Shown here: piece after piece, positions 61,495 to 64,000 of the stretch
Layout of the letters: each line of letters opens with the position of its first letter
Position numbering within the stretch: position 1 is the first letter of the stretch
From: JBMTVN01 sp046047235
GTDB taxonomy: Bacteria > Verrucomicrobiota > Verrucomicrobiia > Limisphaerales > JAHDYP01
Length of the DNA: 64,000 nt
Assembly: GCA_046047235.1 (NCBI GenBank)
Contig: JBJOII010000011.1
Location: 16,139 to 80,138 of the forward strand
Direction of reading: 5' to 3'
Position numbers and translations under genes: made by a program
Notes under the pieces: model-generated
Told to the model about the DNA's origin: nothing
Databases searched by the model: none
What the model saw: only the letters and a program-made list of their open reading frames with translations

Positions 61495-61510
61495 CCTTCA
61501 TCCTCCCCGC

Positions 61511-62335
61511 CTAATGCGGATCCATCTTCGCCGACCACCAGCACTCGTTCGTACTGCACGGAATCCGCCCCGGATCCAATACCCCCGCACTCCCGTCCGC
61601 CATCCCGTAATTCGACCTCCGCGCATGCCGAACCGCCCCACCATCACCCTGCACCAACCGGTTAAACCCAGGCCCGTTCGCATTGCCTACCTCCTTCCAA
61701 ATCCACCACCGGTCAGTCGGCCACGCCTGAAACACATCACTGTGCCCATCCCCGAAAAGTAACGTCTGCGTCGGTGACTCAATCATCGCATACCGGCACA
61801 TGTTGTTCTCATACGGCTCCGGACGTCCAAACGGTGGCGTTGCACCTCCCGCAGTCCAGTGCACGTTCACCGCCCCAATCCCGCTCGGTATCATGATCTC
61901 CCCGGCACGGAACTGCCCCACCACCTCCAACAGTGTATTCGTCCCCAAAGCAGTCACACCTCGGGCATAGACCTCCTTCTTCTCCGCCGGACAATCATAC
62001 ACGCTCGCCGTGCCCCCCAGGTAATTGAACAAATACGGCCTCCAGCTCGTCTCAAACTGCGCCATCCGCGCCTGCATCGGCGGCAGCCAATCCCCGTTGT
62101 CCTCCACGTAAATCAATACCGCCAAATTTAGCTGCTTCATGTTCCCCAAACAACTGATCTGCTGCGCCTTCCCCTTCGCCTTGCTCAATGCCGGCAATAA
62201 CATCGACGCCAATATCCCAATAATCGCCACTACCACCAAAAGCTCAATCAAGGTGAAGCCAATGCAACAGAAGAACCTCCCCGGTCTGGAACAACCCCGA
62301 ACAGGACGACGCAACGTTGAAAGCCTGACCCGCAT
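61511..62335 (-). CDS. Pseudopilin-like protein with prepilin N-terminus and H-x9-DG motif
   Basis: 274 residues from the ATG at 62335 (GGGAG five bases upstream). A basic leader of 26 residues ends at the prepilin peptidase site G|FTLIELLVVVAIIGILASMLLPAL, with Glu at +5. Central SCLGNMKQLNLAVLIYVEDNGDWLPP is typical of the large PVC pseudopilin family, as is the C-terminal H-x9-DG element (HARRSNYGMADG). These proteins are very numerous per genome and of unclear function; a surface or secretion role is inferred. Confidence 0.92.
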   Translation of the reverse strand: MRVRLSTLRRPVRGCSRPGRFFCCIGFTLIELLVVVAIIGILASMLLPALSKAKGKAQQISCLGNMKQLNLAVLIYVEDNGDWLPPMQARMAQFETSWRPYLFNYLGGTASVYDCPAEKKEVYARGVTALGTNTLLEVVGQFRAGEIMIPSGIGAVNVHWTAGGATPPFGRPEPYENNMCRYAMIESPTQTLLFGDGHSDVFQAWPTDRWWIWKEVGNANGPGFNRLVQGDGGAVRHARRSNYGMADGSAGVLDPGRIPCSTNECWWSAKMDPH

Positions 62336-62567
62336 GTGACTCCCGAACCTTCCCCCCGCCTCCTCCCCTGTCAAGCACCCGACCAAACTGACCAGAACAT
62401 TTCACTGCAAGGAAACACTACACCCCAACCCGTCAAACAAGACACACATACGCCATCGTTCACCCCCCGCCTCACCCCCAACAACGAACCCACCCGCCCC
62501 GCCCCCCACTTCTCCATCGACATCCATCCCCCCCACAACCAACCTACCTCCAACTACCCCCGCCTCC

Positions 62568-63935
62568 ATGCCAGCACCCCCCCAGCCTCTCCTCGCCAAT
62601 GGTATCAACCTGCCCTTCGTCCTCATCCTCGGTATCGGCATCCTCCTCCCCCTACTCCTCTTCCAAGTCACTACCGAAGCCTGGATCCTCAGCCGCTGCT
62701 GGAAAACTCCCTTCCGCCCTCTCACCCGCCTGACACTGCTCACAAACCTCTGGTCCGTCCTCGCCGGTATCCCCACAAAAATCCTCAATCTCTTCATCGC
62801 CTACCACCTCCTCCCCCCCAACCTGCCCTCGGCCTTCCACCGCTACCCACTCGTCGCCGCAATCACCACCCTCACTTACTTCGTCGTCACTGTCCTGACG
62901 GAAACCGCCGTCGCAAAACGATGGCTCCACCATCCACATGATCAGCCCATCCTTAAACCCATCCTCCTCGCCAACCTCGCCACTTACATCGTACTCGCTC
63001 CCCTCTACTACGCGGTCACGCGCCCCATCAGCGATATCCAACGCTATACCCATGACGTCACCTGGACCCTCAACCCGCAAACCCGCATCCTCCTCACTCA
63101 ACCCGATACCCACCACCTCCAGTCGCTCACTCTCAACTCCACCACCCCACAGACGCTCGTCACCAATACCGTCCTCGATTACCTCGTCTCCACCAACCTC
63201 CAAACCTGCCTCTACCGCACCACCTCCGGCCAACTCCTGCTCCAACACCAAGACCAAACCCACCCCATCTGGAAAACGCAGGAAAAGTTCTTCATGGACC
63301 AAGTCGCCTTCTCCCCCTCAGCCACCCTCGTCGCCTACGTCTCCCACTCCGCCAACTCCACTCTCACCATCACCAACCTCTCCAACCACACCCAGGTGGC
63401 CATCCCCGTAAAAACCGACGCCTATGACCTCCCCTCCATCGCCTGGTCCTCCACCGATAACACCCTCTACTTGCGCCCCTCCCCCAAAGCCCCGGTCTCC
63501 CAAATCCAAATCTCCCCCTCCGGCATCCCCCAACTTCTCCCCCTCCCCGCCACCCACCCGCCCCAGTTGCTGGAATGCTACGGGCGCACCGGCGATAACG
63601 GCCGCAGCTACGCCGGCTCAACCTGGGGATACACCTTCCACCGCGACACCAACACCACCCTCACCGCCACGGCACGACCAGGGCTCGGTAGCCACCTCAA
63701 CATTTCCACACCACCCTACACCCCCATCCTCCGGATCGCCTTCAATCCCGGGACACTCCACCTCTCCACAATCCCCATGAACGAAGTCGCCCTCCTCCCC
63801 GGCAACCAGGAATGCCTCCTCCAGGCCGGCCAATACATCTACCTCATCCAGATCCCCACCAAAACCCTCGGCACCATCGCCCCAGGCTCCCTCCCCGTTA
63901 TCCTCAACCTCCCCCGCTATAAAAAAACAATCTAG
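62568..63935 (+). CDS. Membrane protein with C-terminal propeller-like domain, unknown
   Basis: 455 residues. About four helices in the first 155 residues (13-35, 55-80, 92-112 and 128-150), then a Thr/Gln/Pro-rich domain whose segments QVAFSPSATLVAYVSHS, SIAWSSTDNTLYLRPSP and LRIAFNPGTLHLSTIPMNEVALLPG resemble blades of a beta-propeller. No family is recognised. Divergent from the pseudopilin gene across 232 bases in which I see nothing but C-rich sequence. Confidence 0.7.
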   Translation: MPAPPQPLLANGINLPFVLILGIGILLPLLLFQVTTEAWILSRCWKTPFRPLTRLTLLTNLWSVLAGIPTKILNLFIAYHLLPPNLPSAFHRYPLVAAITTLTYFVVTVLTETAVAKRWLHHPHDQPILKPILLANLATYIVLAPLYYAVTRPISDIQRYTHDVTWTLNPQTRILLTQPDTHHLQSLTLNSTTPQTLVTNTVLDYLVSTNLQTCLYRTTSGQLLLQHQDQTHPIWKTQEKFFMDQVAFSPSATLVAYVSHSANSTLTITNLSNHTQVAIPVKTDAYDLPSIAWSSTDNTLYLRPSPKAPVSQIQISPSGIPQLLPLPATHPPQLLECYGRTGDNGRSYAGSTWGYTFHRDTNTTLTATARPGLGSHLNISTPPYTPILRIAFNPGTLHLSTIPMNEVALLPGNQECLLQAGQYIYLIQIPTKTLGTIAPGSLPVILNLPRYKKTI

Positions 63936-64000
63936 CCCTGCCGCCCCAAACGCCACGACCAATCCGAGCCCACCTACCCAAGCGCTACATCCATCGGCCA

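Overview
The window looks like chromosomal DNA of a member of the PVC group, most likely Verrucomicrobiota and possibly near Limisphaerales. The evidence is family content read from the translations: a paired DUF1501 protein and cytochrome/DUF1549/DUF1553 protein, a pseudopilin with the H-x9-DG tail, secreted modular proteins ending in FYRLRQ, a CotH/lamin-tail protein, and Gram-negative envelope machinery (Mla-type ABC, TamA/TamB, ExbB/ExbD/TonB). I see no rRNA, convincing tRNA, CRISPR array, phage block or insertion sequence.

Layout. From 1 to 25.3 kb almost everything is on the minus strand: a partial CotH protein; a dehydrogenase-lactate permease fusion; a tight operon yebC - HpnN-like RND transporter - WPF/Y-repeat protein - mlaE - mlaF - mlaD (12.2 to 4.6 kb); aroC (plus); tamA/tamB; hemerythrin; a PpiD/SurA-like chaperone coupled to a pseudouridine synthase; a class V aminotransferase; and a Tat-exported oxidoreductase. 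From 25.6 to 37.9 kb genes are on plus: galM-glgC-glgA, a structured RNA candidate, then a seven-gene run containing a hybrid histidine kinase, three receiver proteins, a GspE/PilB ATPase and a lone CheB. From 37.9 to 42.5 kb is the DUF1501/DUF1553 pair (minus). From 42.9 to 64 kb come an ABC transporter whose permease carries an inserted HlyD-like adaptor, a formylglycine-generating-enzyme-like protein, crcB/DUF190, a minus-strand exbB-exbD-tonB-zinc ribbon operon, nucleotide-metabolism genes (dUTPase, hpt, guaB), ribF, a probable 3-methyladenine glycosylase with a non-ATG start, a nucleoside hydrolase, an AraC regulator, secreted proteins and a pseudopilin.

Two window-wide properties stand out. 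First, the plus strand is strongly C-rich and G-poor everywhere, so plus genes use C-ended codons and minus genes G-ended codons. Plus-strand genes lack Shine-Dalgarno motifs while many minus-strand genes have them. Second, the larger intergenic gaps are filled by degenerate short tandem repeats, mostly of 7-base units, often followed by GC-rich mini-hairpins. Several of the 7-mers place GGG every seven bases on the minus strand.

The best candidates for undescribed biology are the RND-WPF/Y-Mla operon, the permease/HlyD chimera, the dehydrogenase-permease fusion, the phosphorelay/GspE/CheB cluster and the heptad repeats. All calls are by eye from sequence; no searches were run.
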